Source: Leifsonia shinshuensis (GTDB lineage Bacteria > Actinomycetota > Actinomycetes > Actinomycetales > Microbacteriaceae). From it: a stretch of DNA of 64,000 nt. The stretch is taken from contig NZ_JAHHZQ010000004.1 of the NCBI RefSeq assembly GCF_022606355.1, forward strand, positions 62,001 through 126,000, written 5' to 3'. A program made the translations under genes and the position numbers. Position 1 is the stretch's first letter. Each line of letters opens with the position of its first letter. The notes under the pieces were generated by a model that was not told the DNA's origin, did not search any database, and worked only from the letters and a program-made list of their open reading frames with translations. This document shows positions 36,961 to 45,902 of the stretch, one piece after another.

Positions 36961-38676
36961 TCAGGCCGTCAGCTCCCGCATCGCGTCCGCCAGCGCGGCG
37001 ACGCGACCGGTCGCGTCCGCGCGCCGCTCCGCGACCGAGCCCTGGTCGCTCGATGCATCGATGTAGATCTTCAGCTTCGGCTCGGTGCCGCTCGGGCGGA
37101 CCATCACGCGTGAGCCGTCGGCGAGCACGATGCGCAGCACGTCGCTCGGCGGGAGGCCGTCGAAGCCGTCGCGCAGGTCGTCGATGTGGTCGACGGCGAC
37201 GGTGCCCAGGCGGCTCGGCGGCGTCGACCGCAGCGCGGCCATGATCTCGCCGATACGGGACAGCTCGGTGACCCTGATCGAGATCTGGTCGCTGGCGAAG
37301 TAGCCGAAGCGCTCGGCGAACGCGACGAGGTGGTCGGCGATGGTTCGGCCGGAGGCCGCCAGCTCGTTCGCGAGGTCGAGGAACGCGGTCGCCGCCGAGA
37401 TGCCGTCCTTGTCGCGGATGGTCTGCGGGTTCACCAGATAGCCGAGAGCCTCCTCGAAACCGTAGATCAGGCCAGGGGCCCTGGACACCCACTTGAAGCC
37501 GGTCAGCGTGTCGGCGAAGTCGAGGCGGTAGGCCGCGGCGACGGCGGCGAGGGCCGGCGACGAGACGATCGAGCACGCGAGCGCACCGAAAGCGGCCCCC
37601 TCGGTCGCCGCGCGTTCGGCGAGCTCGGCCGCACGCCAGCCCAGGATCGCTCCCACCTCGTTGCCGCTCAGCCGCCGGAAGCCATCGGCCGACGTCGCGT
37701 CGGGGATGGCGACCGCGAGCCGGTCGGCGTCCGGGTCGTTGGCGATGATCAGGTCGACGCCGGCCTCCCGGCCTGTCGCGTACGACAGATCCATCGCGCC
37801 GGGCTCCTCCGGATTGGGGAAGGAGACCGTCGGGAACGCCGGGTCGGGGTCGCGCTGCGCAGCGACGACGACCGGGCGCGAGAAGCCGACCCGCTCGAAG
37901 ACCGCCTCCGCGGTGCGCCAGCCGACGCCGTGCATCGCGGTGTAGGCGAACGAGACGGCGTCCCGCGGTGCGGTGGTCGTGGCGACGGACGCGGTCGCCT
38001 CCACGTAGGCGAGCTCGACGTCGGGCGGGGCGATCTCGAACTGCTCGGAGCGAGGGAGGTCGCCGATGTCGCCCTTCGCCACCTCGAGGATGTGCGCAGC
38101 GATCTCGGCGTCGGTGGGCGACACGATCTGGGAGCCGTGGTTCTCACCACCGAGGTAGACCTTGTAGCCGTTGTCGTTCGGCGGGTTGTGGCTCGCGGTC
38201 ACCATGACGCCGGCGCTGGCGTCGAGATGGCGCACGGCGAACGCCAGCACCGGGGTCGGCAGCAGGCGCGGCAGGAGCACGGCGCGCACGCCCGCACCCG
38301 CCATCAGCTCCGCGGTGTCGCGCGCGAAGACGTCGGAGTTCTTGCGGCCGTCGTAGCCGATGACGACCGACGGCTGCTCGCCCTCCGCGTGTTCCAGGAG
38401 CCAGCGGGCGAACCCGGCCGCGGCCTGTGCGACCAGGACGCGGTTCATCCGGTTCGGGCCTGCGGCGATCTCGCCCCGGAGCCCCGCGGTGCCGAACTCC
38501 AGCCGGGTGTCGAACCGCGAGTGGAGGTCGTCGACCGCCTCGGCAGATCCGGCCTGCGCCGCGACGATCAGCGACTCGAGCTCGGTGCGCGTCTCCGGGT
38601 CGGGGTCCTGCGCCAGCCAGGCGCGCGCGTCGGCGAGCAGCTGAGGAGTGTCGGCCTGCGCGTCCCGGCTGCTCAC
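36961..38676 (-). CDS. pmm: Alpha-D-phosphohexomutase (phosphomannomutase/phosphopentomutase-like)
   Basis: A 571-residue mutase. Domain features in order: FGTAGLRGEIAAGPNRMN near residue 60, the catalytic-Ser loop TASHNPPNDNGYKVY near 155, the metal site DPDADRLAV near 300, the sugar loop GFEEALGY near 390 and the phosphate-binding RPSGTEPKLKIY near 530. The length and GFEEALGY signature match the group acting on glucose, mannose or ribose phosphates. It forms a GTGA overlap with purine nucleoside phosphorylase, so conversion of ribose 1-phosphate to ribose 5-phosphate is the likely job here (inference), although mannose phosphate isomerisation for manC is also possible. Confidence 0.9.
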   Translation of the reverse strand: MSSRDAQADTPQLLADARAWLAQDPDPETRTELESLIVAAQAGSAEAVDDLHSRFDTRLEFGTAGLRGEIAAGPNRMNRVLVAQAAAGFARWLLEHAEGEQPSVVIGYDGRKNSDVFARDTAELMAGAGVRAVLLPRLLPTPVLAFAVRHLDASAGVMVTASHNPPNDNGYKVYLGGENHGSQIVSPTDAEIAAHILEVAKGDIGDLPRSEQFEIAPPDVELAYVEATASVATTTAPRDAVSFAYTAMHGVGWRTAEAVFERVGFSRPVVVAAQRDPDPAFPTVSFPNPEEPGAMDLSYATGREAGVDLIIANDPDADRLAVAIPDATSADGFRRLSGNEVGAILGWRAAELAERAATEGAAFGALACSIVSSPALAAVAAAYRLDFADTLTGFKWVSRAPGLIYGFEEALGYLVNPQTIRDKDGISAATAFLDLANELAASGRTIADHLVAFAERFGYFASDQISIRVTELSRIGEIMAALRSTPPSRLGTVAVDHIDDLRDGFDGLPPSDVLRIVLADGSRVMVRPSGTEPKLKIYIDASSDQGSVAERRADATGRVAALADAMRELTA

Positions 38677-39506
38677 AGGGCCTCCACGATCTGAGCCAGG
38701 AGGGCGCTGATCACCGGCTCGGCCTCCCGGCCCGCGTCGATGACCTCCTGGTGGCTGAGCGGAGTCTTCTGGATGCCGGCGGCGAGGTTGGTCACCAGCG
38801 ACATCCCGAGGATCTCCATCCCGCCCTGGCGTGCGGCGATGGCCTCCAGCGCCGTGGACATGCCGACGATGTGGCCGCCGATCGCCTTCGCCATCTGCAC
38901 CTCGGCCGGCGTCTCGTAGTGCGGGCCGCGGAACTGCGTGTACACGCCCTCGTCGAGGGTCGGATCGATCGTGCGGGCGACCTCGCGGAGGCGCTTCGAG
39001 TAGAGATCGGTGAGGTCGATGAACGTCGCGCCCTCCAGCGGAGAGTCCGCCGTCAGGTTGATGTGGTCGCTGATGAGCACGGGGGTGCCGGGCTTCCAGT
39101 GCTCCTTGATGCCGCCCGCGCCGTTGGTGAGCACCATCGTGGTCGCCCCGGCCGCCGCCGCGGTGCGGACGCTGTGGACGACCCTGCGCACCCCGTGGCC
39201 CTCGTAGTAGTGGGTGCGGGCGCCGATCACCAGGGCGTGCTTGCCGTTCTGGAGACGGATCGAGCGCAGCGTGCCGACGTGGCCCTCCAGCGCCGGCTTG
39301 CTGAATCCGACGATCTCGTGCGCCGGGATGGTGGCGACGGTCTCGCCGATGAGGTCGGCCGCCTTGCCCCACCCGCTGCCGAGTGTCAGGGCGATGTCGT
39401 GCTTCTCGACCCCGGTCTTCGCGGCGATCTGCACCGCCGCCTGCCTCGCGACCTCGAACGGGTCGGTGGCGCGGTCATCGAGCGGGTTCTGGGTGGTTTC
39501 GAGCAT
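38673..39506 (-). CDS. punA: Purine nucleoside phosphorylase (trimeric type)
   Basis: Phosphorolyses inosine or guanosine to base and ribose 1-phosphate, acting after adenosine deaminase. The 277 residues include LTLGSGWGKAADL (phosphate site), ARTHYYEGHG, the base-binding LTNGAGGIKEHWKPGTPVLISDHIN and GPHYETPAEVQM, all of the low-molecular-mass trimer family. Late SLVTNLAAGI completes the purine site. Start at 39506, with TAGAGT exactly 12-7 bases upstream, suggesting leaderless translation. It is first in a two-gene operon with the phosphomutase and is divergent from the LpdA-like gene. Confidence 0.94.
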   Translation of the reverse strand: MLETTQNPLDDRATDPFEVARQAAVQIAAKTGVEKHDIALTLGSGWGKAADLIGETVATIPAHEIVGFSKPALEGHVGTLRSIRLQNGKHALVIGARTHYYEGHGVRRVVHSVRTAAAAGATTMVLTNGAGGIKEHWKPGTPVLISDHINLTADSPLEGATFIDLTDLYSKRLREVARTIDPTLDEGVYTQFRGPHYETPAEVQMAKAIGGHIVGMSTALEAIAARQGGMEILGMSLVTNLAAGIQKTPLSHQEVIDAGREAEPVISALLAQIVEAL

Positions 39507-39512
39507 GAGCCA

Positions 39513-39518
39513 ACTCTA
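39513..39518 (-). promoter_or_regulatory. -10 hexamer TAGAGT of a leaderless promoter (punA)
   Basis: On the minus strand TAGAGT sits exactly 12-7 bases before the punA ATG at 39506. Confidence 0.5.
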
Positions 39519-39591
39519 CTGAGCGGTCCCTCCGGCTGCAGGGTGAGCGCGGGTGCGCATCGGTGCATCCCGATACGGAAGAATGAGGGGC

Positions 39592-41028
39592 ATGGCCTAT
39601 GAATTCGAGCGGAAGCAGCGGATCGCCGTCCTCGGCGGCGGTCCCGGCGGTTACGAGGCGGCGCTCGCCGGCGCACAGCTCGGCGCCGACGTCACCCTCG
39701 TCGAGCGCTCGGGCGTCGGCGGCTCCGCCGTCATCACCGATGTGGTGCCCTCGAAGAGCCTCATCGCCACCGCGGAGGCCACCAACGCCATCGGCGAGGC
39801 GACCGATCTCGGCGTGCAGTTCTTCACGCGCGGGGCGGGCGGCAAGCCGGTGCGTCCCGAGATCGCGGTCAACCTCGCGGCCGTGAACAAGCGCCTCATG
39901 GGCCTCGCGCGCCAGCAGTCGGAGGACATGCGGGCGGAGCTCGTCCGCGCCGGAGTGCGCATCGTGACCGGCGAGGGCCGGCTCGACGGCGACGACGCGA
40001 TCATCGTCTCGACCGGCACCGGCGACTCCGGTACCGACTTCGACCGGGTGGAGGCCGACACGATCGTGATCGCGGTCGGCGCGAGCCCGCGCATCCTGTC
40101 GTCCGCGGTCCCCGACGGGGAGCGCATCCTCACCTGGACCCAGCTCTACGACCTGGCAACCGTGCCGGAGCACCTGATCGTGGTCGGTTCCGGTGTCACG
40201 GGCGCCGAGTTCGCCTCCGCGTACACCGCGCTCGGCTCCAAGGTCACGCTGATCTCGTCGCGCGACCAGGTGCTCCCCGGCGAGGACGCCGACGCCGCCC
40301 GCGTCATCGAGAACGTCTTCAAGCGCAACGGCATGCAGGTCCTCGCCAAGTCGCGGGCCGAGTCGGTCGTGCGCACGGAGACCGGCGTCGTCGCGACCCT
40401 CACCGACGGCCGCACCGTCGAGGGCAGCCACTGTCTGATGGCCGTCGGCTCCATCCCCAACACCACGGGCATCGGGCTCGAGGAGGCCGGCGTGCAGCTC
40501 ACGCCGTCCGGGCACATCCGCGTCAACCGGGTCGCCCGCACCTCTATCCCCAACATCTACGCAGCCGGCGACTGCTCCGATCTGCTGCCGCTCGCCTCGG
40601 TCGCCTCGATGCAGGGCCGCACGGCGGTGTTCCACGCGATGGGCGACGCGGTGAACCCGATCGAACTGCGCAACGTGACGAGCAACATCTTCACCCAGCC
40701 CGAGATCGCGACGGTCGGCTGGAACCAGAAGCAGATCGAGGAGGGCATCGCCCAGGGCGACATCTACAAGCTCGCCCTCAAGTCCAACCCGCGCGCGAAG
40801 ATGCTGGGCATCCGCGACGGGTTCGTGAAGCTGTTCGCCCGCACCGGCTCCGGCACCGTGATCGGCGGCGTCATCGTCGCCCCTCGGGCCTCCGAGCTGA
40901 TCTTCCCGCTGGCCCTCGCCGTGGAGCACCGGCTCACGGTCGACCAGGTGGCCAGGGCGTTCACCGTCTACCCGTCCCTGTCCGGCTCGATCTCGGACGC
41001 CGCCCGCGCGATGCACATCGTTCTCTAG
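39592..41028 (+). CDS. lpdA: LpdA-like NAD(P)H-quinone flavoprotein
   Basis: A 478-residue flavoprotein of the pyridine nucleotide-disulfide oxidoreductase fold. The FAD motif is IAVLGGGPGGYEAALAGAQLG, the NAD(P)H motif is IVVGSGVTGAEFASAYTALG, and the C-terminal dimerisation domain includes HIVL at the end. The active-site disulfide region reads GVGGSAVITDVVPSKSL, in which the two redox cysteines of true lipoamide dehydrogenases are Ser/Ala and Val, so it cannot perform thiol-disulfide exchange. This is the known state of M. tuberculosis LpdA (Rv3303c), a quinone reductase. ATG at 39592 with GAGGGG upstream. Divergent from punA. Confidence 0.92.
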   Translation: MAYEFERKQRIAVLGGGPGGYEAALAGAQLGADVTLVERSGVGGSAVITDVVPSKSLIATAEATNAIGEATDLGVQFFTRGAGGKPVRPEIAVNLAAVNKRLMGLARQQSEDMRAELVRAGVRIVTGEGRLDGDDAIIVSTGTGDSGTDFDRVEADTIVIAVGASPRILSSAVPDGERILTWTQLYDLATVPEHLIVVGSGVTGAEFASAYTALGSKVTLISSRDQVLPGEDADAARVIENVFKRNGMQVLAKSRAESVVRTETGVVATLTDGRTVEGSHCLMAVGSIPNTTGIGLEEAGVQLTPSGHIRVNRVARTSIPNIYAAGDCSDLLPLASVASMQGRTAVFHAMGDAVNPIELRNVTSNIFTQPEIATVGWNQKQIEEGIAQGDIYKLALKSNPRAKMLGIRDGFVKLFARTGSGTVIGGVIVAPRASELIFPLALAVEHRLTVDQVARAFTVYPSLSGSISDAARAMHIVL

Positions 41029-41043
41029 ACGGAGGCCGGGCGG

Positions 41044-42915
41044 ATGGAGGAGATCCTGGTCATCGGCGTCCTCGCCGTTCTGACCATCGCCGCCGCCACC
41101 AGCTTCGGACAGCGCTTCGGCGTCGCCTCGCCGCTGATCCTGGTGGTCGTCGGCATCCTCGTCTCGTTCCTGCCGTTCGTCCCGGCGCTGACCCTCCAGC
41201 CGGAGTGGATCATCGCGGGAGTCCTGCCGCCGCTGCTGTACTCGGCCTCCGTCTCGATGCCATCGATGAACTTCCGCCGCGAGTTCGGGGCGATCGGCGG
41301 CCTGTCGGTCGTGCTGGTCATCGTGAGCTCGCTGCTGCTCGGGATCTTCTTCGCGTGGGCGATCCCCGGGCTGGGCCTCGGCTGGGGCGTCGCCCTCGGC
41401 GCGATCGTGAGCCCGACCGACGCGGTCGCGACCGGCATCGTGAAGCGTGCGGGCGTCTCCCCGCGCGTGGTGGCGATCCTGGAGGGCGAGAGCCTGCTCA
41501 ACGACGCGACAGCGCTCGTGCTGCTACGCGCCGCCATCGCTGCCGCGGCGGTCGCCGGGTTCACGGTCGGGGCGGTGACGCTGTCGTTCCTCTACTCGGT
41601 CGTCGTGGCGGTCGTCTTCGGCTGGCTGGTCGGCCGGCTGAACCTCATCGTGCGGGCGCGGGTGAAGGACGCCACGGTCAACACCGTCATCTCGTTCACC
41701 GTGCCGTTCCTGGCGTCCATCCCCGCAGAGGCGCTCGGCGCCTCCGGGCTCGTCGCGGCGGTGGTCGCCGGTCTGATCACCGGCAGCAGGGCGCCGCGGG
41801 TGCTCTCGCCCGAGCACCGGCTGTCGGACTCCCAGAACTGGCGCACGGTCGAGCTGGTGCTCGAGGGCATCATCTTCCTCACGATGGGTCTCGAGCTGTT
41901 CGGCATCGTGCAGAAAGTGCAGAACGACCATTCGGGTGTGCTGCCCGCACTCGGCATCGCCGCCGCGGCACTGCTGCTGACCCTGCTGGTGCGGGCGGCG
42001 TTCGTCGCGCCGCTGCTCGCCCTGCTCGCACGGCGCGGCCGGCGCCGGGAGCGCATGCGGCCGACCCTGACCAAGCTGCAGGAGCGGTTGCAGGACCCGG
42101 AGGCGGCCCGGCGGCTGCTCGAGCAGGGGCCGCGGCCCCCCGAGGCGCTGCCGGAGCTGCCGCGGGACCCCGTGGACGACCCCGACGCGCACGCCGAGGT
42201 GCTGGCGGCCGACCCCGCCGTGGCGCACGCCGAAGTGGCCAAGGTGGCCGGAATGCCGGACGCGGCGGCCTCCGCTCGCGAGACCATCGGGGCGACGCCG
42301 TCGGGCTGGCGAGGCCGGATCGTGCGCCGGCAGCGGGCGCGCCAGCGGGCGTGGACGGTCGAGAACATCGCCCGGTTCGGCACGCGTCTGCGCCGGGTGC
42401 TCGCCGACATCGACTACTTCACGGGAGCGCCGCTCGGCTGGCGGGAGGGCTCCATCGTCGTCTGGGCGGGGATGCGCGGAGCCGTCACCGTCGCGGCAGC
42501 GCAGAGCCTCCCTCAGGACACGCCCGGCAGGTCGGTGCTGGTGCTGATCGCCTTCCTGGTGGCGGCCGGCTCCCTGCTGCTCCAGGGTGGGACGCTCGGG
42601 CTCGCGCTGCGGATCGTCAAGCCGACGGCCGCCGATCCGGCGGCGGAGCGCGACGAGCGCATGCGGCTCCTGGAACTGCTGCGCGAGGCGGGCGAGGCCG
42701 TGCCGCTGCCGGAGACGCGGGAGCGGACCCCCGAGGCCTTCAACCAGCACAAGACCGCTCGGCTGCAGCGCATCCGTGCGCAGCGCGACGCCCTGCTCGA
42801 CGCTCGCGACGACGGCACGTTCAGCGCCGACGTCCTGGCCGGCGCCCTCAGCAACCTCGACGCCGACGAGATCAGCATCGACCTCAAGGGCGACCCCACC
42901 GAGGCCACCGGCTAG
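41044..42915 (+). CDS. Na+/H+ antiporter, NhaP/CPA1 type
   Basis: A 623-residue cation/proton antiporter. About twelve membrane segments span the first 330 residues, including GAIVSPTDAVATGIVKRAG and EGESLLNDATALVLL (the conserved Asp pair of CPA1 transporters). A long charged cytoplasmic insertion of about 100 residues (residues about 335-435, with a coiled-coil-prone LQERLQDPEAARRL) precedes AWAGMRGAVTVAAAQSLP, and the C terminus is another charged tail. The insertion is longer than in Bacillus-type antiporters. ATG at 41044 has GGAGG 7 bases upstream; it begins 15 bases after lpdA, so the two are likely co-transcribed. Confidence 0.9.
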   Translation: MEEILVIGVLAVLTIAAATSFGQRFGVASPLILVVVGILVSFLPFVPALTLQPEWIIAGVLPPLLYSASVSMPSMNFRREFGAIGGLSVVLVIVSSLLLGIFFAWAIPGLGLGWGVALGAIVSPTDAVATGIVKRAGVSPRVVAILEGESLLNDATALVLLRAAIAAAAVAGFTVGAVTLSFLYSVVVAVVFGWLVGRLNLIVRARVKDATVNTVISFTVPFLASIPAEALGASGLVAAVVAGLITGSRAPRVLSPEHRLSDSQNWRTVELVLEGIIFLTMGLELFGIVQKVQNDHSGVLPALGIAAAALLLTLLVRAAFVAPLLALLARRGRRRERMRPTLTKLQERLQDPEAARRLLEQGPRPPEALPELPRDPVDDPDAHAEVLAADPAVAHAEVAKVAGMPDAAASARETIGATPSGWRGRIVRRQRARQRAWTVENIARFGTRLRRVLADIDYFTGAPLGWREGSIVVWAGMRGAVTVAAAQSLPQDTPGRSVLVLIAFLVAAGSLLLQGGTLGLALRIVKPTAADPAAERDERMRLLELLREAGEAVPLPETRERTPEAFNQHKTARLQRIRAQRDALLDARDDGTFSADVLAGALSNLDADEISIDLKGDPTEATG

Positions 42916-42932
42916 CTGCCGCGATCTCGCCC

Positions 42933-42985
42933 TCCGTAACTCCGGAGATCCCGCGCGAATCCGATCGAGTGTCCGGAGTTACGGA
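42933..42985. repeat. Inverted-repeat element, copy 1 (14-bp arms, 25-base spacer)
   Basis: Perfect 14-bp arms (42933-42946 and 42972-42985) of TCCGTAACTCCGGA enclose a 25-base spacer. A related element with the same 25-base spacing lies at 43958-44008 on the other side of a gene. A lone half-arm (TCCGGAGTTA) lies at 43013-43022. The copy may double as terminator for the antiporter gene. Confidence 0.8.
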
Positions 42986-43012
42986 CTTGCAGACGGCGCG
43001 TCGCGCCGACTA

Positions 43013-43022
43013 TCCGGAGTTA
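43013..43022. repeat. Extra half-arm of the inverted-repeat element
   Basis: TCCGGAGTTA matches 10 bases of the copy 1 right arm. No partner arm is seen nearby. Confidence 0.5.
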
Positions 43023-43114
43023 GCAACGTCCCTCACATCCACCCGGCCGAATGGACTTTCCACCTCTTTGCGAGAATGTCCGCGTTCACCGATCGTGCAC
43101 GACACCCTGAGTGG

Positions 43115-43957
43115 ATGAAATGGCTGAACGTTCTCGGACAACACGGCGGCATCGCGACCTTGCGCCAGCTGGTGGACGAGCGCGTCACGGCACGCGAGTT
43201 GACTGCGGCGGTCCGGGAGGGTCGGCTCCTGCGCCCGCGGCGCGGTGTGTACGCGCTGCTCTCAGCGCCTCCGACTGCGCTCGCCGCGGTCGCGGGCGGC
43301 GGTCGACTGTCGTGCGTGTCGGCCGCGCGAAGCTACGGACTCTGGGGAGGCGTCGATGGGAGGCTGCACCTGCGCGTTCCTTCCCATGCGACCAGATTGC
43401 CCGCCGACAACAGCGTTCGCCACTGGGTGGATAGCGACCGCCACCGCGAGTGCTGGCGCGTGTCGGTCGCGGACTGTCTGCGATCGGTAGTCGCCTGTGC
43501 GTCGAGGGAGACGGCCGTGGCCGTTCTCGATACGGCGCTGTCATCCGGCCTGGTGACGCTGGAGACAGTGAACGACGTCTTCGCACACCAACCCCGGTCG
43601 GCGCGGGCGGTGGCCGGCCAGTCTCGACCGGGCTCGGACTCCGGTATCGAATCGCTCGTCCGCCAACGGCTCGAATCCCGGGGTCACATCGTCGAGCAGC
43701 AGGTGCATGTCGCGGGCGTCGGGAGGGTGGACATGCGCATCGACGGCGTTCTCTACCTCGAGTTGGACGGCTACGCCTACCACTCCGGCCGAGAGGCCTT
43801 CGAGCGTGATCGTGCCCGCGATGCCGCGCTCGCGCTTGCCGGCAAGCGCCTCCGGGTGTCGGCGCGGCAGGTACTGGAGGAGTGGGAGCAGGTCGCGGCG
43901 CTCGTGGAGGGGGTGTTGGTTGATTCGGAGAATCGGGGGATGGGATCGGTTAGATAG
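43115..43957 (+). CDS. AbiEi/DUF559-type protein with PD-(D/E)XK-like nuclease domain
   Basis: A 280-residue protein with two parts. Residues about 1-50 (QHGGIATLRQLVDERVTARELTAAV...LLRPRRGVYAL) resemble the AbiEi antitoxin-like winged helix. The C-terminal 110 residues match the pattern of DUF559/Vsr-like endonucleases: Glu179 in GIESLV, Asp206 in RVDMRID, and Glu216-Leu-Asp218 in YLELDGYAYH, consistent with an E-D-ExD catalytic site. Role unknown; such genes are common in actinobacteria. ATG 43115 (MKWLNVL) is chosen over ATG 43076 on domain grounds and neither has a clear Shine-Dalgarno. It is bracketed by the two inverted-repeat elements, one starting directly after its stop codon. Confidence 0.75.
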   Translation: MKWLNVLGQHGGIATLRQLVDERVTARELTAAVREGRLLRPRRGVYALLSAPPTALAAVAGGGRLSCVSAARSYGLWGGVDGRLHLRVPSHATRLPADNSVRHWVDSDRHRECWRVSVADCLRSVVACASRETAVAVLDTALSSGLVTLETVNDVFAHQPRSARAVAGQSRPGSDSGIESLVRQRLESRGHIVEQQVHVAGVGRVDMRIDGVLYLELDGYAYHSGREAFERDRARDAALALAGKRLRVSARQVLEEWEQVAALVEGVLVDSENRGMGSVR

Positions 43958-44008
43958 CCGTAACTCCGGAGATCGAGCCCGAATCGGCGCAGAACTCCGG
44001 AGCTACGG
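43958..44008. repeat. Inverted-repeat element, copy 2 (13-bp arms, 25-base spacer)
   Basis: Arms 43958-43970 and 43996-44008 pair with one mismatch around a 25-base spacer that shares GATC, CGAATC and other positions with copy 1. It begins one base after the nuclease-like gene's stop and ends 7 bases before the carboxylase gene's stop (transcribed the other way), so it could also terminate both. Confidence 0.8.
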
Positions 44009-44015
44009 CATGGAA

Positions 44016-45779
44016 TCAGACGATGTTGAGGAGGAGGTGGCCCGACGAGACGGTCTCGCCGACCGACGCGTTGATGCCGGTGATCGTGCCGTCCTTGTGG
44101 GCGGTCAGCGGCTGCTCCATCTTCATGGCCTCCAGCACCAGCACGAGGTCGCCCTTGACGACCTCGTCGCCGTCGGTCACCGCGACCTTGACGACGGTGG
44201 CCTGCATCGGGGCGGTCACCGAGTCGCCGGTGGCGGTGTCGACCGCGTGCGCGCCGGTGCGGCGGCGCGGGGCGGCCGCAGCCGCGGGCGATGCGGCGCC
44301 CCCGGCGAGGATGCGGGCGGGCAGCGACACCTCGATGCGCTTGCCCTCGACCTCCACGACGACGTTGCTGCGGCGCTCGGCCGCGGCCTGCTCGCCCAGC
44401 TCGCCCGACCACGGCTCGATGCCGCCGGCCCACTCTGTCTCGATCCAGCGGGTGTAGATCGAGAACGGCTCGCCGTCCTGCGGGGCGAAGGCGGGGTCGC
44501 GCACGATGGCGCGGTGGAACGGCAGCACGGTGGGCAGACCGGCGACCTCGAACTCGTCGAGAGCGCGACGGGAGCGCTCCAGCGCCTCCTCGCGGCTGGC
44601 GCCCGTCACGATCAGCTTGGCGAGCATCGAGTCGAACGCGCCGCTGATGACGTCGCCCGCCTGGATGCCGCTGTCGACGCGCACGCCGGGGCCGCCCGGC
44701 GCCCTGAACACGTGCACCGGTCCCGGGGAGGGGATGAAGTTGCGCCCGGCGTCCTCGCCGTTGATGCGGAACTCGAAGGAGTGGCCGCGCGGCGCCGGGT
44801 CGTCGTAGTCGAGCTCGCCGCCCTCGGCGATCCGGAACTGCTCACGGACGAGATCGATGCCGGTGACCTCCTCGGACACCGGGTGCTCGACCTGGAGGCG
44901 GGTGTTGACCTCCAGGAACGACACCGTGCCGTCCTTGCCGATCAGGAACTCGCAGGTGCCGGCGCCCTGGTAGCCGACCTCCGTGAGGATGGCCTTGGAC
45001 GCGCTGTACAGCTTGTCCAGCTGCTCGGGAGAGAGGAACGGCGCAGGAGCCTCCTCGACGAGCTTCTGGTGGCGGCGCTGCAGCGAGCAGTCGCGCGTGG
45101 AGACGACGACCACGTTGCCGTACGCGTCGGCGAGGCACTGCGTCTCGACGTGGCGCGGCTGGTCGAGGTACTTCTCGACGAAGCACTCGCCGCGGCCGAA
45201 GGCGGCGATCGCCTCGCGCGTCGCCGACTCGAAGAGCTCGGCGACCTCGTCGCGGGTGCGCGCCACCTTCAGGCCGCGTCCGCCGCCGCCGAACGCCGCC
45301 TTGATGGCGACGGGGAGGCCGTGCTTGTCGACGAACTCGAGGACCTCTGCCGCGTCCGCGACCGGGTTGAGGGTACCCGGCGCGAGGGGCGCCCCGACCT
45401 TCTCGGCCACGTGGCGGGCGGACACCTTGTCGCCGAGGCGCTCGATCGCGTCGGGGGACGGGCCGATCCAGGTCAGGCCGGCCGCGATGACGGCACGCGC
45501 GAAGTCGGCGTTCTCTGCGAGGAACCCGTAGCCGGGGTGCACGGCGTCGGCGCCGGAGCGGCGGGCGATCGAGAGGAGCTTGTCGATGACGAGGTAGGTG
45601 TCTGCGCTCGTCGAGCCGTCGAGGGCATACGCCTCATCGGCGAGCCGCACGTGCATCGCGTCACGATCCTGGTCGGCGTAGACGGCGACGGAGGTGATTC
45701 CGCTGTCTTTCGCGGCGCGGATGACGCGGACGGCGATCTCGCCGCGGTTTGCGATGAGGACCTTGGAGATACGTGGCAC
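44016..45779 (-). CDS. accA: Acyl-CoA carboxylase alpha subunit (biotin carboxylase + BCCP)
   Basis: A 587-residue cytoplasmic protein that carboxylates its own biotin and presents it to the beta subunits, giving malonyl- or methylmalonyl-CoA. Biotin carboxylase signatures are [19 protein letters not shown] at the N terminus, [14 protein letters not shown], the ATP lid [13 protein letters not shown], and [18 protein letters not shown]. The C-terminal BCCP domain contains [11 protein letters not shown], in which the Lys is the biotin site. The GTG start is assigned because the [12 protein letters not shown] fold begins there; a TAGGCT lies at 45793-45788. It is separated from the beta and epsilon genes by about 7.5 kb. 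Confidence 0.95.
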   Translation of the reverse strand: MPRISKVLIANRGEIAVRVIRAAKDSGITSVAVYADQDRDAMHVRLADEAYALDGSTSADTYLVIDKLLSIARRSGADAVHPGYGFLAENADFARAVIAAGLTWIGPSPDAIERLGDKVSARHVAEKVGAPLAPGTLNPVADAAEVLEFVDKHGLPVAIKAAFGGGGRGLKVARTRDEVAELFESATREAIAAFGRGECFVEKYLDQPRHVETQCLADAYGNVVVVSTRDCSLQRRHQKLVEEAPAPFLSPEQLDKLYSASKAILTEVGYQGAGTCEFLIGKDGTVSFLEVNTRLQVEHPVSEEVTGIDLVREQFRIAEGGELDYDDPAPRGHSFEFRINGEDAGRNFIPSPGPVHVFRAPGGPGVRVDSGIQAGDVISGAFDSMLAKLIVTGASREEALERSRRALDEFEVAGLPTVLPFHRAIVRDPAFAPQDGEPFSIYTRWIETEWAGGIEPWSGELGEQAAAERRSNVVVEVEGKRIEVSLPARILAGGAASPAAAAAPRRRTGAHAVDTATGDSVTAPMQATVVKVAVTDGDEVVKGDLVLVLEAMKMEQPLTAHKDGTITGINASVGETVSSGHLLLNIV

Positions 45780-45787
45780 AGTTCTCT

Positions 45788-45793
45788 AGCCTA
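45788..45793 (-). promoter_or_regulatory. -10 hexamer TAGGCT upstream of accA
   Basis: On the minus strand TAGGCT is 14-9 bases before the GTG at 45779, predicting a leader of about 0-3 nt. Confidence 0.4.
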
Positions 45794-45902
45794 TTGCCGG
45801 AGCGGGACCAGCTTTTGGACGATTCCCACAAAAAAGCATTCCCACTGCTTCAGGGAGTCGACAAGAGACGGAATGGGCTTTTCGTGCTGCGCTGCGGAGC
45901 GG

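Noticed and set aside
43667-43690. GGCTCGAATCCCGG, resembling a tRNA T-arm
   Set aside because: It lies inside the nuclease-like coding sequence and no acceptor stem, D-arm or anticodon arm can be built around it.
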